Assembly: GCA_938045295.1 (NCBI GenBank)
Contig: CALINO010000023.1
Location: 1-48,034, forward strand
Origin: an uncultured Arenicella sp.
GTDB taxonomy: Bacteria > Pseudomonadota > Gammaproteobacteria > Arenicellales > Arenicellaceae
DNA length: 48,034 bases
Reading direction: 5' to 3'
A program made the position numbers and the translations under genes. Below the pieces are notes generated by a model. It was not told where the DNA came from, ran no database searches, and saw only the letters and a list, made by a program, of their open reading frames with translations. This document shows positions 36,775 to 46,750 of the stretch, in pieces. Numbering within the stretch: the first letter of the stretch is position 1; each line of letters starts with the position of its first letter.

Positions 36775-39700
36775 ATGCCAAAACGTAATGACATTCAAAC
36801 CGTACTCATCATTGGCGCCGGCCCTATTATTATTGGTCAGGCTTGTGAGTTTGATTACTCGGGCGTGCAAGCGTGCAAAGCCTTAAAAGAAGAAGGTTAC
36901 CGTGTGGTGTTGGTTAACTCCAACCCAGCCACCATTATGACTGACCCCGGCTTTGCCGATGCCACTTACATTGAACCGATCAGTTGGCAAGCGGTAGAAA
37001 AAATCATTGAAGTTGAAAAGCCTGATGCATTGCTACCCACTATGGGCGGGCAAACGGCATTGAACTGCGCGCTCGACTTAGAACGCGAAGGCGTGTTGGC
37101 TAAACACGGTGTGCAAATGATTGGCGCAACCAAAGAAGCCATCGATAAGGCCGAAGATCGTGATAAGTTTAAAGCAGCGATGACCAAAATTGGTTTGGAC
37201 ATCGCTCGTGGCGACATCGCTCATTCAATGGACGAGTCATTCGCTATTTTGGAAGATCTTGGCTTGCCAGTCATTATTCGCCCCTCATTCACCATGGGCG
37301 GCACCGGCGGCGGCATTGCGTACAACAAAGAAGAGTTTGTGGAAATTTGTGAGCGTGGCCTAGAAGCGTCACCCACCAACGAATTGCTGATTGAAGAATG
37401 CATCTTTGGTTGGAAAGAATACGAAATGGAAGTGGTTCGCGACCACAAAGATAACTGCATCATCATTTGTGCGATTGAAAACTTTGACGCAATGGGCGTG
37501 CACACTGGTGACTCCATTACCGTGGCACCAGCACAAACCTTGACCGATAAAGAATATCAAATCATGCGTGACGCCTCGTTGGCGGTATTGCGTGAAATTG
37601 GTGTTGATACCGGTGGTTCAAACGTTCAGTTCGCCATCGACCCTAAAACTGGGCGCATGATCATCATTGAGATGAACCCACGCGTGTCGCGATCATCGGC
37701 ATTGGCTTCCAAAGCCACCGGTTTTCCGATTGCAAAAGTGGCGGCCAAACTGGCGGTGGGTTACACCTTAGATGAGTTGCGTAATGAAATTACGGGCGGC
37801 TTAACGCCGGCGTCTTTTGAGCCCAGCATTGATTATGTTGTGACCAAAATACCGCGCTTCGACTTTGTGAAATTCCCACAAGCTGATAGCACCTTGACCA
37901 CGCAAATGAAGTCGGTTGGCGAAGCCATGGCCATTGGCCGTACTTTCCAAGAGTCATTGCAGAAAGCCATGCGCAGCCTAGAAATAGGCAGCCATGGTTT
38001 TGAACCGCAACTCGAAGGTTTAGAGGGCGACGCCCGTGCTCAACGTTTGAGCGAAGCGCTGCGCGTGCCTAAAGCGGATCGCTTGTGGTACATCGGCCAA
38101 GCATTCCGTGAAGGTTTAAGGATTGAAGATGTGCACGAAGCCACGGGTATTGAGCCTTGGTTCTTAGCTGAAATTGAAGACATTATTGCCACTGAAGGGC
38201 AAGTTGCGCAAACCTCATTGGCGGATTTAGATGCCGATCAGATGTTTGCGCTCAAGCGTAAGGGTTTTTCCGATGTACGCTTGTCTGAAATACTCAATGT
38301 GAGCGAAGATGATTTTCGTCATAAGCGTCATGAACTGAATGTTCGCCCTGTGTATAAGCGCGTGGATTCATGCGCGGCTGAATTTTCTACGGCCACGGCG
38401 TACATGTATTCAAGCTATGAGCACGAATGTGAATCTGAGCCGGTAGAGACCGATAAAATCATGGTGTTGGGCGGTGGCCCTAACCGCATCGGTCAAGGTA
38501 TCGAATTTGATTATTGCTGCGTGCATGCGGCCATGGCGTTGCGAGAAAATGGTTACCAAACCATCATGGTGAACTGTAACCCTGAAACCGTTTCAACGGA
38601 CTACGACACGTCTGACCGTTTGTACTTCGAGCCACTGACACTCGAAGACGTATTAGAAATTGTTCATAAAGAAAACCCCACTGGCGTTATCGTGCAGTAT
38701 GGTGGTCAGACGCCACTGAAGCTGGCTCGCCCATTAAAGGCGGAAGGCACGCGTATCATTGGCACTTCGCCAGAAGCCATTCACGACGCTGAAGACCGTG
38801 AAGAGTTTCAAGCCTTGTTAAACAAGCTAAACTTGAAGCAACCGCCTAACCGAATTGCGTCAAGCGAAGACACCGCTTTGCAATTGGCCGAAGAAGTGGG
38901 TTACCCACTGGTGGTGCGCCCCTCTTATGTTTTAGGTGGCCGAGCAATGGAAATTGTGCACGACAGTGCGGCGCTCAAGAACTACATGCACTCGGCTATT
39001 CAAGTGTCTAATGAGTCACCAGTGTTGCTTGATCGCTTTTTAAATGATGCCATTGAAGTTGACGTGGATGCTATCTGTGACGGTGAGCGTGTCGTTATTG
39101 GCGGCATTATGGAGCACATTGAAGAAGCCGGAGTTCACTCTGGTGACTCGGCGTGTTCATTGCCACCATTTAGCCTGTCTGATGACATTAAAGCGCAGTT
39201 GCGTGAGCAAACTAAGCAAATGGCTTTAGCGCTTAATGTGGTTGGCCTAATGAACGTGCAATTTGCGATTAAGGGCGAGACTATTTATGTGCTTGAAGTA
39301 AACCCAAGAGCCTCGCGTACCGTACCGTTTGTGTCAAAAGCCACATCGCGTCCATTGGCGAAAGTAGCGGCCTTGTGTATGGCTGGTATAAGCTTAGATG
39401 AGCAGGGTATTGGCGAAGAAATAATACCAAGCTATTATTCAGTGAAAGAAGCGGTGTTCCCGTTCGTTAAATTCCCAGGCGTCGACACCTTGCTTGGCCC
39501 TGAGATGAAGTCAACGGGCGAAGTCATGGGCGTAGGTCGTACCTTTGGCGAAGCGTTTGATAAATCGCAACAAGGCAGCGGTTCGGTAATACCGAAAACC
39601 GGTACCGCTTTGTTTAGCGTGCGCAACTCTGATAAAGAAGTGGCGGTTGAACTGGCTAAGTACTTAAGCGGTGCTGGTTTCAATATCGTTGCTACTCGAG

Positions 39701-39993
39701 GCACAGCGGCCATTTTTGAGGCGGCTGGCATCGAAACGCAGGTTACCAATAAGGTAACGGAAGGGCGGCCGCATATTGTGGATATGATTATCGATGGTAA
39801 GGCCGACTTGGTGATTAACACCACGTCAAGCACGTCTACGGTGCGCGATTCGTACACCATTCGCCGTGAAGCCTTGATGCATAAAGTGACTTACTACACT
39901 AACATTTCTTCGGCTCGTGCTATGGTTGCTGCACATAAAGCCATGTGCGAAATGCGTGTAAGCAAGTTGCAAGATTTGCACGAATTAATTTAA
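36775..39993 (+). CDS. carB: Carbamoyl-phosphate synthase large subunit
   Basis: Synthetase subunit that makes carbamoyl phosphate from bicarbonate, ammonia and two ATP. The 1072-aa protein has two homologous ATP-grasp halves (starts near [19 protein letters not shown] and [19 protein letters not shown]), the oligomerisation region between, and a C-terminal MGS-like allosteric domain (about 935-1072; [13 protein letters not shown]). Length is normal. It is coupled to carA and followed 33 bases later by greA. Confidence 0.98.
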   Translation: MPKRNDIQTVLIIGAGPIIIGQACEFDYSGVQACKALKEEGYRVVLVNSNPATIMTDPGFADATYIEPISWQAVEKIIEVEKPDALLPTMGGQTALNCALDLEREGVLAKHGVQMIGATKEAIDKAEDRDKFKAAMTKIGLDIARGDIAHSMDESFAILEDLGLPVIIRPSFTMGGTGGGIAYNKEEFVEICERGLEASPTNELLIEECIFGWKEYEMEVVRDHKDNCIIICAIENFDAMGVHTGDSITVAPAQTLTDKEYQIMRDASLAVLREIGVDTGGSNVQFAIDPKTGRMIIIEMNPRVSRSSALASKATGFPIAKVAAKLAVGYTLDELRNEITGGLTPASFEPSIDYVVTKIPRFDFVKFPQADSTLTTQMKSVGEAMAIGRTFQESLQKAMRSLEIGSHGFEPQLEGLEGDARAQRLSEALRVPKADRLWYIGQAFREGLRIEDVHEATGIEPWFLAEIEDIIATEGQVAQTSLADLDADQMFALKRKGFSDVRLSEILNVSEDDFRHKRHELNVRPVYKRVDSCAAEFSTATAYMYSSYEHECESEPVETDKIMVLGGGPNRIGQGIEFDYCCVHAAMALRENGYQTIMVNCNPETVSTDYDTSDRLYFEPLTLEDVLEIVHKENPTGVIVQYGGQTPLKLARPLKAEGTRIIGTSPEAIHDAEDREEFQALLNKLNLKQPPNRIASSEDTALQLAEEVGYPLVVRPSYVLGGRAMEIVHDSAALKNYMHSAIQVSNESPVLLDRFLNDAIEVDVDAICDGERVVIGGIMEHIEEAGVHSGDSACSLPPFSLSDDIKAQLREQTKQMALALNVVGLMNVQFAIKGETIYVLEVNPRASRTVPFVSKATSRPLAKVAALCMAGISLDEQGIGEEIIPSYYSVKEAVFPFVKFPGVDTLLGPEMKSTGEVMGVGRTFGEAFDKSQQGSGSVIPKTGTALFSVRNSDKEVAVELAKYLSGAGFNIVATRGTAAIFEAAGIETQVTNKVTEGRPHIVDMIIDGKADLVINTTSSTSTVRDSYTIRREALMHKVTYYTNISSARAMVAAHKAMCEMRVSKLQDLHELI

Positions 39994-40026
39994 CCATTGC
40001 CTAAACTATTAGACTAAAAAGTAAAA

Positions 40027-40506
40027 ATGGATCGAGTATTACTCACCGCCAAAGGGGCGGAAAAGCTGCAAGCTGAACTGAAAAATTTGAAAAGCGTGGA
40101 GCGCCCGAAAGTAATTGAGGCGATTGCCGAAGCACGAGCACACGGTGACTTATCTGAGAATGCCGAATACCACGCTGCTCGCGAACAACAAAGCTTTATC
40201 GAAGGCCGAATTAAAGAACTCGAAGGTAACCTCGGTGTGGCCGAGGTAATTGACCCTTCGAAGCTGAATGTCAGTGGTAAGGTGGTGTTTGGTGCCCTAG
40301 TAAAGCTTTATGACGTGGATGCTGATAAAGACGTGACTTATCAAGTGGTCGGCGACTTAGAAGCCGACATTGATCTTGGTAAGATCTCACTCAGCTCACC
40401 CATCGGTAAAGCCTTAATTGGCAAGCTTGAAGGTGACGAGTTTACCTTTCAAGCGCCCGCTGGTGAAAAAACCTATGAAGTGGTCACGGTTAGTTACGAC
40501 GCTTAA
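40027..40506 (+). CDS. greA: Transcription elongation factor GreA
   Basis: Rescues backtracked RNA polymerase by stimulating transcript cleavage. The 159-aa protein has the N-terminal coiled coil with the acidic tip ([20 protein letters not shown], including the Asp and Glu used in catalysis) and the C-terminal FKBP-like domain ([19 protein letters not shown]). Length and placement after carB are standard. Confidence 0.97.
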   Translation: MDRVLLTAKGAEKLQAELKNLKSVERPKVIEAIAEARAHGDLSENAEYHAAREQQSFIEGRIKELEGNLGVAEVIDPSKLNVSGKVVFGALVKLYDVDADKDVTYQVVGDLEADIDLGKISLSSPIGKALIGKLEGDEFTFQAPAGEKTYEVVTVSYDA

Positions 40507-40817
40507 AGTGTGTTTCTTATAAGGTTTGTCTGGTTGTAATTGCTTGCCAGTAAAATTCTAAGCCAGCAAAGTGATGTCAGCTCTAAATATAAAAATCTCG
40601 ACTTAAGTGGATAGTTTACACAGTTTCATATATTTAAACGAAACGGTTGGTTTTATTATGCGATAACTGCCACGGCTCTATCGGGTAGTATCGTTGTCTC
40701 GGTGTGGTTTAGTGCAAAGTGTCTGAATGAGTCTCCAGGCGAGTTTACGAACGGTGCTTTTGTTTGGTCAAAATGGTATGGTATTATCGTTATTAAATCG
40801 ACAAGATTATTAGACGA
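40507..40817. other. Intergenic gap between greA and the repeat-protein gene
   Basis: These 311 bases contain no gene I can support and no clear greA terminator. Near the right end lies a candidate promoter (40759-40787). The DNA is more AT-rich than greA. Confidence 0.5.
40759..40787 (+). promoter_or_regulatory. Extended -10 promoter candidate
   Basis: TTTGTT (40759-40764), 17-base spacer, TATTAT (40782-40787) preceded by TGG, an extended -10. A start near 40794 would give a 24-base leader before the gene at 40818. Confidence 0.5.
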
Positions 40818-42260
40818 ATGGAAAAATTAAAAAGGATTCTGGCAGTTACTTTACTTGCATGTTTTTTTACTAGTGTTCATGCACAGCATTATCGAGCGAA
40901 AAGTACTCTTAATTCTGAATCGTATCGTTTGGAGCTACACGAAAAAGCATTGTTGGCACTAGACGATTCTAGTTTTATTAAACTGCATTATGGCAACTCT
41001 GAGCCAGGCTTTTATCGCTATAACGTCATTGATAAGTCTTTAGATCAAATACTCTCTGTGGAGCCAAAACGGAATTATTTTGAAGCCAGAGCTGATAATG
41101 TTTTAGGCAAACGTTTGGTTCGTTTTGGTAATCGAATCATTATTAATAGTGTCGGTAAGCTTTATATTTCCAACGGTACAGCCCAAGGTACCTCTTTGTT
41201 GGGTGATTTTGGTGTTACCTACGTTGGCGGTAGCGCCGGTGATTTTTATTCTAATGCTCAAGACATACAAGATGCAGGAAAAGGAGTTCTATATTTTAAT
41301 GTGGTTCAAGATCGATCTTTTCTTGAAGAATCTAACCAAATATGGCGAAGTGATGGGACAGCTATTGGTACTGCGCAAATTCAATTGCCTGACAATGGTG
41401 AGTTTATGTTATTGCCCGAAAGTGTCAATGGTGACGGATCCGCACTAGTTTTCGCTTATACACCTGAGAGCGGTTATTCATTTTGGAAACTTTCTAAAGA
41501 TTCAAACCAGCTGACTTTTATCACTGCTTTTGAAGGAGGTGAAGAGCGTGACTTTTCTATTCGGGGTGGAGTGCGCATGAAAGCCGGCTATGTTTTTTGT
41601 CGTTGGGCGGATGATGGGAGTTCAGCTTGGCGATTAAGAGGGTCAACCCTAACTCGTCTAGCAGATGAGTGTTCTCCATTTGACATTCACAAATTTGATG
41701 ATGGTAAAAAAATGGTCTTTACTTCTGACCTAGATTACCAACTTTGGTTTAGTGATGGCTCAACCGCAAATACTAAAAAAGTTGACTTTGATACTAATAT
41801 CCTCAAAGGAGAAACGTTTTTTGACTTTACCTGTTCTATTGGTGATACAGCATACTTGCGAGTTGCGCACAGCCCTAAGCAAAGAAAAAATAAATATGGG
41901 GACTACGTTGATTTCTATGAGACGGCAATGATGGCCGTAAGTGGGGCGTCTAGAGATGAAATATCTATTACTCTTGATGCTGAACCTCGAGGCTGCTTTG
42001 GTAATTCCCTTATTGTGAATGATGTTTTAACTAACAAACTTTCGGTTATTGATTTGGATACCGGCCAAAAATTACCAATATCCGGCCCTAATTCCCGATA
42101 TTCAATCTGTAATGATGATCGAACTAGAAGTCTGCTTATTCTGCAAAATAAAGCTTACTGTTCTCAAGGTAATGATGGCAGTGAAGTAATTGAGTTGAGT
42201 AAACATGAAGGAATATTTATGGCGCCTATGATACCTATCCTTGAGTTGCTTGCCCCATAA
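40818..42260 (+). CDS. Secreted protein with ELWxSDGTxxGT-type repeats
   Basis: The 480-aa protein has a signal peptide (MEKLKRILAVTLLACFF, likely cut after VHA at 22). Motifs of the kind ELWKSDGTxAGT, seen in many bacterial secreted beta-propeller-like proteins, occur as KLYISNGTAQGT (114-125), QIWRSDGTAIGT (174-185) and a degraded QLWFSDGSTANT (308-319), so the fold is probably a beta-propeller or repeat solenoid. Several cysteines are present. No catalytic motif, membrane anchor or sorting signal is seen. The gene breaks the usually tight greA-yhbY/rlmE order and uses AT-rich codons unlike carB or ftsH, suggesting insertion. Function unknown. Confidence 0.78.
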   Translation: MEKLKRILAVTLLACFFTSVHAQHYRAKSTLNSESYRLELHEKALLALDDSSFIKLHYGNSEPGFYRYNVIDKSLDQILSVEPKRNYFEARADNVLGKRLVRFGNRIIINSVGKLYISNGTAQGTSLLGDFGVTYVGGSAGDFYSNAQDIQDAGKGVLYFNVVQDRSFLEESNQIWRSDGTAIGTAQIQLPDNGEFMLLPESVNGDGSALVFAYTPESGYSFWKLSKDSNQLTFITAFEGGEERDFSIRGGVRMKAGYVFCRWADDGSSAWRLRGSTLTRLADECSPFDIHKFDDGKKMVFTSDLDYQLWFSDGSTANTKKVDFDTNILKGETFFDFTCSIGDTAYLRVAHSPKQRKNKYGDYVDFYETAMMAVSGASRDEISITLDAEPRGCFGNSLIVNDVLTNKLSVIDLDTGQKLPISGPNSRYSICNDDRTRSLLILQNKAYCSQGNDGSEVIELSKHEGIFMAPMIPILELLAP

Positions 42261-42644
42261 TCATTCGCCGCTGAAGAGATAATAAAATCATTGACATTAC
42301 TGAGCTTGCCGCGAACTCGGTATATTCAATCACACGTTTTACGATTAGCCAAGAATAAGTATGCTCAAATTGACGTTCTCTACAGAGATCGCGCTGGTTA
42401 GCCGATATTGCCTACCTGCTTTTGCTGGGGCTGGATTGCCTTAAATAAGCGCCTGACGAGAGTGATGGGTCAAAGAATGATGACTCCATACGCGTGTGTA
42501 ACTTTATTTTAAGTTCCTTCCCAACAATTCTGAATATAGTATGGTAGACATTGTCGTTAAGGAAACTAATGTGAGCAGTAATTTAGTGGTCTCGTAGGCC
42601 TGAAAGCCAGGTATCGCCAATTATTAACTAGGTATCGCCAATTA
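42261..42644. other. Gap between convergent repeat-protein gene and yhbY
   Basis: These 384 bases contain no supportable gene. The right end contains a tandem repeat (42609-42648) that runs into the yhbY stop. No clear terminator with a T-run is seen for either convergent gene. Confidence 0.45.
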
Positions 42645-42648
42645 TTAA
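42609..42648. repeat. Two copies of a 19-bp direct repeat, 21-bp period
   Basis: AGGTATCGCCAATTATTAA occurs at 42609-42627 and 42630-42648. The second copy includes the yhbY stop codon, so the last codons and stop of yhbY were apparently duplicated downstream. Confidence 0.85.
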
Positions 42649-42941
42649 ATAGTTGGAAGCGTGATTTTCGGTTCTTTGTTCGGACGATAGATTACTCCCA
42701 CGCGACCAATTAACTGCACAGGCTCGCTATTAGATTGCCCGGATATCTGTGCCAATAACGCCACTTTTTCCGGTTTGCTGTTGCTGGGCATTTTTATTTT
42801 CACCAACTCGTGTTGGTTTAATGCCAATTCAACTTCATTCATTACCGCGTCGGTCAAACCTTTGCCGCCGATCGTCACGATGGGGTTTAAATTGTGCGCT
42901 ATGCCGCGTAAATAGTTCTTTTGTTTTCCAGTCAGTGTCAT
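42645..42941 (-). CDS. yhbY: Ribosome-associated RNA-binding protein YhbY (CRM domain)
   Basis: Small single-CRM-domain RNA-binding protein that associates with pre-50S ribosomal particles. The 98-aa protein has LTGKQKNYLRGIAHNLNPIVTIGGKGLTDAVM and the GxxG-type loop region, then LIGRVGVIYRPNKEPKI at the C-terminus. Length is standard. It is divergent from rlmE across 118 bases, an arrangement kept in Escherichia coli. Confidence 0.94.
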   Translation of the reverse strand: MTLTGKQKNYLRGIAHNLNPIVTIGGKGLTDAVMNEVELALNQHELVKIKMPSNSKPEKVALLAQISGQSNSEPVQLIGRVGVIYRPNKEPKITLPTI

Positions 42942-43059
42942 TTAATGAGATAATCACGGGCTATTTTGTAGAAATTAAAACAGCCCTCAGCCCGCAGGCG
43001 AGTTACAGGCGCGTAATTCTACTTATTTTTGTAATAAAAACACCTTTATTCGAGACGAA

Positions 43060-43686
43060 ATGGCACGAAAAGGCAATAAAACAGGGGAATGGGCTCGCAG
43101 ACACCTCAATGACCCATGGGTTAAGAGGGCGGTGAGCCAAGGTTATCGTTCGCGAGCGGTTTACAAGTTCCAAGAAATCGATGAGCAAGACGCATTAGTG
43201 AAGCCCGGAATGGTAGTGGTTGACCTAGGTTCGGCTCCTGGAGGCTGGTCTCAATACATTAGCCGAAAATTCGGTGAAAAGGTTACCGTGATCGCCATTG
43301 ATTTATTGGATATGGACTACTTAGAGCACGTGCACTTTATTAAAGGCGACTTTCAAGATGAAGAGGTGTTAAGCCAGGTTGATAAGTTGCTTGATGGTCG
43401 TAAAATTGACCTTGTAATCTCTGACATGGCCCCCAATATTACTGGGGTGCGCAGTGTCGATGAGGCTCAATATGAGGGCTTGCTTGATTCGGTATTGTAT
43501 TTTTGCGAGCAGCGTTTGAAAGCCAACAGTCATTTGTTGGTTAAATTATTTGAAGGCTCTGCGGCGCATTACTTTCGTAGAGAAATTAAAGGCCGTTATA
43601 AGAGCGGTGTAGTAAGAAAACCGGCAGCCTCGCGGCCCAAAAGCCGAGAATTTTACTTTTTAGCGCGCCAACGTCTGAATCGTTAG
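43060..43686 (+). CDS. rlmE: 23S rRNA 2'-O-ribose methyltransferase RlmE
   Basis: Methylates U2552 of 23S rRNA in late 50S assembly. The 208-aa protein has the SAM site VVDLGSAPGGWSQ, the catalytic Lys-Asp-Lys-Glu set (Lys in VYKFQEID, Asp in ISDMAPN, Lys in LLVKLFEG, Glu near REFYFLA), and a basic N-terminus (WARRHLNDPWVKRA). Length is standard. ftsH follows, but 154 bases and a hairpin lie between them. Confidence 0.95.
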   Translation: MARKGNKTGEWARRHLNDPWVKRAVSQGYRSRAVYKFQEIDEQDALVKPGMVVVDLGSAPGGWSQYISRKFGEKVTVIAIDLLDMDYLEHVHFIKGDFQDEEVLSQVDKLLDGRKIDLVISDMAPNITGVRSVDEAQYEGLLDSVLYFCEQRLKANSHLLVKLFEGSAAHYFRREIKGRYKSGVVRKPAASRPKSREFYFLARQRLNR

Positions 43687-43694
43687 TTGGGTGC

Positions 43695-43728
43695 TATTGG
43701 GGGTTTGTTTGAGTGAAAACCCCCAATA
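43695..43728. other. Strong hairpin without T-run between rlmE and ftsH
   Basis: TATTGGGGGTTT (43695-43706) pairs perfectly with AAACCCCCAATA (43717-43728) around a 10-base loop. No run of Ts follows on either strand, so it is not a standard terminator. It may protect or pause the transcript before ftsH. Confidence 0.7.
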
Positions 43729-43840
43729 AATGTGTATTCGTACTCACAATATGGCCGTAGGTACTGATACACTCTAAGTCTAGTGCGCAATGATTGTTGC
43801 AGATGCGCGCATATTGAAGTTACACCATTAGGTATAAGCA

Positions 43841-45739
43841 GTGAATAAAATTTCTAATTACGTGATTATTGGGTTGGTGCTATTAATGATCGGCTCCTTT
43901 TTGGCTGATCGAAGCAGCAGTGGTATTAATGCGCCAAACGATGTGTCGTATTCAGAATTTATGAATATGGTTACTTCCGGTTCTGTTAATCGTGTTGTGC
44001 TGGACGAAGGCGAAAGGCGAATCATTGGTGAAGACAGCAAAGGCGGTAAATTTGTGACCGTGATGCCCTATGACGATCAATTGATCGATACATTGCTAAA
44101 ACGCGATGTGGCATTTGAAGTTAAAGCCCCTGAAGGGCGTTCGTTGTTGCAAGCTATTTTGATTAACACATTGCCGATTTTATTATTCATTGGTGTGTGG
44201 ATTTATTTAATGCGTCAAATGCAAGGCGGTGGTGGTAAAGGCGCCATGAGCTTTGGCAAAAGTAAAGCGCGCTTACTGAATCAAGAAAATAACCGCGTAA
44301 CGTTTGATGACGTTGCCGGCGTGGAAGAATCCAAAGAAGAAGTGCAAGAAGTGGTTGAGTTTTTGCGCGACCCGTCAAAATTCCAAAAACTGGGCGGCCG
44401 TATGCCCAGTGGCGTGTTAATGACCGGCAGCCCAGGTACCGGTAAAACCTTATTAGCAAAAGCCATTGCCGGTGAAGCGCAGGTGCCGTTTTTCTCTATT
44501 TCCGGTTCTGACTTTGTTGAAATGTTCGTGGGCGTAGGCGCATCGCGTGTGCGCGATATGTTCGACCAAGCCAAAAAGAACGCGCCGTGCATTATTTTTA
44601 TTGATGAAATTGACGCCGTAGGCCGACAACGTGGTGCCGGTATTGGTGGTGGCAATGACGAGCGTGAACAAACCTTAAACCAGTTGCTGGTTGAAATGGA
44701 CGGTTTTGAAGGCGGTGAAGGCATTATTGTTATTGCGGCCACTAACCGCCCAGATGTGCTGGACTCTGCATTAATGCGCCCAGGCCGTTTTGATCGTCAA
44801 GTGAATGTGCCATTGCCTGATATTCGTGGGCGTGAACAAATTTTAAAAGTGCATATGCGCAAAACACCGATTGGGCGTTCGGTTGATGCGGCCATTATTG
44901 CACGCGGTACGCCTGGTTTTTCAGGTGCTGACCTTGCTAATTTAGTTAATGAGGCGGCGTTGTTTGCCGCTCGTGCTAATAAAAAGTTAATCGAAATGGA
45001 TGACTTTGAACTGGCTAAAGACAAGGTCATGATGGGTGTGGAGCGACGCTCAATTGTGATGCCGGAAGATGAGCGTTTGAATACCGCTTATCACGAGTCA
45101 GGCCATGCGATTGTGGCTGAGGTGCTCAAAGACAATACCGACCCGGTGCACAAGGTAACAATTATTCCACGTGGGCGCGCTTTGGGCGTTACCATGCAAT
45201 TGCCTCAAGAAGATAAGTACAGCCATGATCGTGAATACCTGTTGGCTCGCATCGCGGTATTAATGGGCGGTCGTATTGCTGAAGAGATATTCATGAAACA
45301 AATGACCACCGGTGCCTCTAACGATTTTGAGGTGGCCACAGACATGGCTTATAACATGGTGGCTCGCTGGGGAATGAGTGATGAGTTAGGCCCGCGTGTC
45401 TATGCTGATACTGAGCAAGAGATGATGGCCGGCATACGCAAGCGTATGAGTAATCAAACGGCACAGTCGGTAGATGCTGAGCAGTCACGCATACTTAAAG
45501 AGCAGTATGATCGGGCTAGGCAAATTTTAGAAGATAATCGCGATAAGGTTGAGTTAATGACCAAGTGTTTGATCGATTGGGAGACCATTGATTCAACGCA
45601 AATTGCAGACATTATGGAAGGCCGTACGCCGAGACCGCCGTCGGATTTACCTACACCTAAAGATAATGATTCGGGTGATGACAATGAAGATAAGCCAGAA
45701 GTGAAGCCTCAATTGGACACTCCCGCCAGCGAATCGTAG
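43841..45739 (+). CDS. ftsH: ATP-dependent membrane zinc metalloprotease FtsH
   Basis: Hexameric inner-membrane protease that degrades LpxC, sigma-32 and misassembled membrane proteins. The 632-aa protein has two transmembrane segments (about 5-22 and 103-125) around a periplasmic domain, the AAA module with Walker [10 protein letters not shown], Walker [12 protein letters not shown] and the FVG pore motif in [12 protein letters not shown], and the zinc site HESGH (His418, Glu419, His422). The C-terminal tail is acidic and low in complexity. The start is a GTG. It is the partner protease of LapB, also in this window. Confidence 0.97.
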   Translation: MNKISNYVIIGLVLLMIGSFLADRSSSGINAPNDVSYSEFMNMVTSGSVNRVVLDEGERRIIGEDSKGGKFVTVMPYDDQLIDTLLKRDVAFEVKAPEGRSLLQAILINTLPILLFIGVWIYLMRQMQGGGGKGAMSFGKSKARLLNQENNRVTFDDVAGVEESKEEVQEVVEFLRDPSKFQKLGGRMPSGVLMTGSPGTGKTLLAKAIAGEAQVPFFSISGSDFVEMFVGVGASRVRDMFDQAKKNAPCIIFIDEIDAVGRQRGAGIGGGNDEREQTLNQLLVEMDGFEGGEGIIVIAATNRPDVLDSALMRPGRFDRQVNVPLPDIRGREQILKVHMRKTPIGRSVDAAIIARGTPGFSGADLANLVNEAALFAARANKKLIEMDDFELAKDKVMMGVERRSIVMPEDERLNTAYHESGHAIVAEVLKDNTDPVHKVTIIPRGRALGVTMQLPQEDKYSHDREYLLARIAVLMGGRIAEEIFMKQMTTGASNDFEVATDMAYNMVARWGMSDELGPRVYADTEQEMMAGIRKRMSNQTAQSVDAEQSRILKEQYDRARQILEDNRDKVELMTKCLIDWETIDSTQIADIMEGRTPRPPSDLPTPKDNDSGDDNEDKPEVKPQLDTPASES

Positions 45740-45798
45740 AGTGTTTGCTCATTCTCTGCCGATAAAGTCCGTATTTACTACTAAATGACTGAAAGCAA

Positions 45799-45832
45799 TA
45801 CCCCGCCATTTCTAAAGCAAAAGGGCGGGGTA
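45799..45832. other. GC-rich hairpin between ftsH and folP
   Basis: TACCCCGCC (45799-45807) pairs with GGCGGGGTA (45824-45832). No T-run follows. The right arm ends 5 bases before the folP ribosome binding site GAGG (45838-45841), so it could affect folP translation or mark a processing site. Confidence 0.6.
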
Positions 45833-45845
45833 AAGATGAGGCTGG

Positions 45846-46685
45846 ATGACTGAGTTGCGGCATGAAAAAATACGTCGTGGTTTATGTGGTAAGCCATCAT
45901 TAATCATGGGCATTGTTAATGTCACTCCAGACTCTTTTTCTGATGGCGGGCAATTTTCCAGTATTGATGGCGCTGTTAGCCATGCTCTGGCCTTGGTCAA
46001 GGAAGGTGCTGATATCTTAGATGTTGGTGGTGAGTCGACCCGGCCAGGTGCTGACGAAGTTAGTATTCAACAAGAGCTCGACAGAGTTATTCCAGTGATC
46101 GAACGGCTTAGCGCTGAGTCGGATACACCAATATCCATTGATACCTATAAACCTGAGGTCATGCAGGCGGCAGTATCGGCTGGCGCGCAAATGATTAATG
46201 ATGTTTATGGTTTGCGTGCAGAGGGTGCGGTTGAGTTAGTCTCTAAGCTGAAGGTGCCGGTTTGTTTAATGCACATGCAAGGCCAGCCCAAAACCATGCA
46301 GGCTGAGCCAACGTATCAAGACGTAGTGACCGAAGTGTTAGCGTTTTTTGATGAGCGATTGCGCGAATGCAGTGATCACGGCATTGATGCTGGCGACATA
46401 ATGCTTGACCCAGGTATTGGTTTTGGAAAAACCTTGGCTCACAATCTGTTGTTATTAAGGCACGTGCCTCAAATGGTGAATCACACTGGCTGCCCAATTC
46501 TGATAGGCGTGTCACGCAAATCACTGATTGAGCAACAACTGGGCCGTGACCTTAGTCAGCGTTTGCCGGCGAGTATTGGTTTGGCCGTGCAGTCTGTACT
46601 CAGTGGCGCTAAAATAGTGCGCGTTCATGATGTCAGAGCCACCTACGACGCGGTTCGTATGGTCGAAGCTGTTCGATATTCTTGA
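45846..46685 (+). CDS. folP: Dihydropteroate synthase
   Basis: Joins p-aminobenzoate and the pterin diphosphate in folate synthesis; sulfonamide target. The 279-aa protein has the TIM-barrel signatures IMGIVNVTPDSFSDGG and ILDVGGESTRPGA, DTYKPEVMQAA, LMHMQGQPKTMQ, DPGIGFGKT and the SRKS motif. Length and motifs are standard. GAGG lies 4 bases before the ATG. Usual neighbour of ftsH and glmM. Confidence 0.97.
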   Translation: MTELRHEKIRRGLCGKPSLIMGIVNVTPDSFSDGGQFSSIDGAVSHALALVKEGADILDVGGESTRPGADEVSIQQELDRVIPVIERLSAESDTPISIDTYKPEVMQAAVSAGAQMINDVYGLRAEGAVELVSKLKVPVCLMHMQGQPKTMQAEPTYQDVVTEVLAFFDERLRECSDHGIDAGDIMLDPGIGFGKTLAHNLLLLRHVPQMVNHTGCPILIGVSRKSLIEQQLGRDLSQRLPASIGLAVQSVLSGAKIVRVHDVRATYDAVRMVEAVRYS

Positions 46686-46750
46686 TGTAAATAATTAAAA
46701 CAATAAAAAACCGCAACTAAAAATCGCAACTATAGTTACTCTATAAAATA

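Noticed and set aside
40507-40817. Search for a tRNA or small RNA gene in the greA downstream gap
   Set aside because: No cloverleaf, no strong hairpin plus T-run, and no conserved element recognised.
42609-42648. Possible CRISPR or transposon terminal repeat
   Set aside because: Only two copies with a 2-base gap, no spacers and no nearby cas or transposase gene; a simple tandem duplication.
42749-43135. 128-codon plus-strand frame over yhbY and the start of rlmE
   Set aside because: Overlaps two recognised genes, antisense to one, and has no family resemblance.
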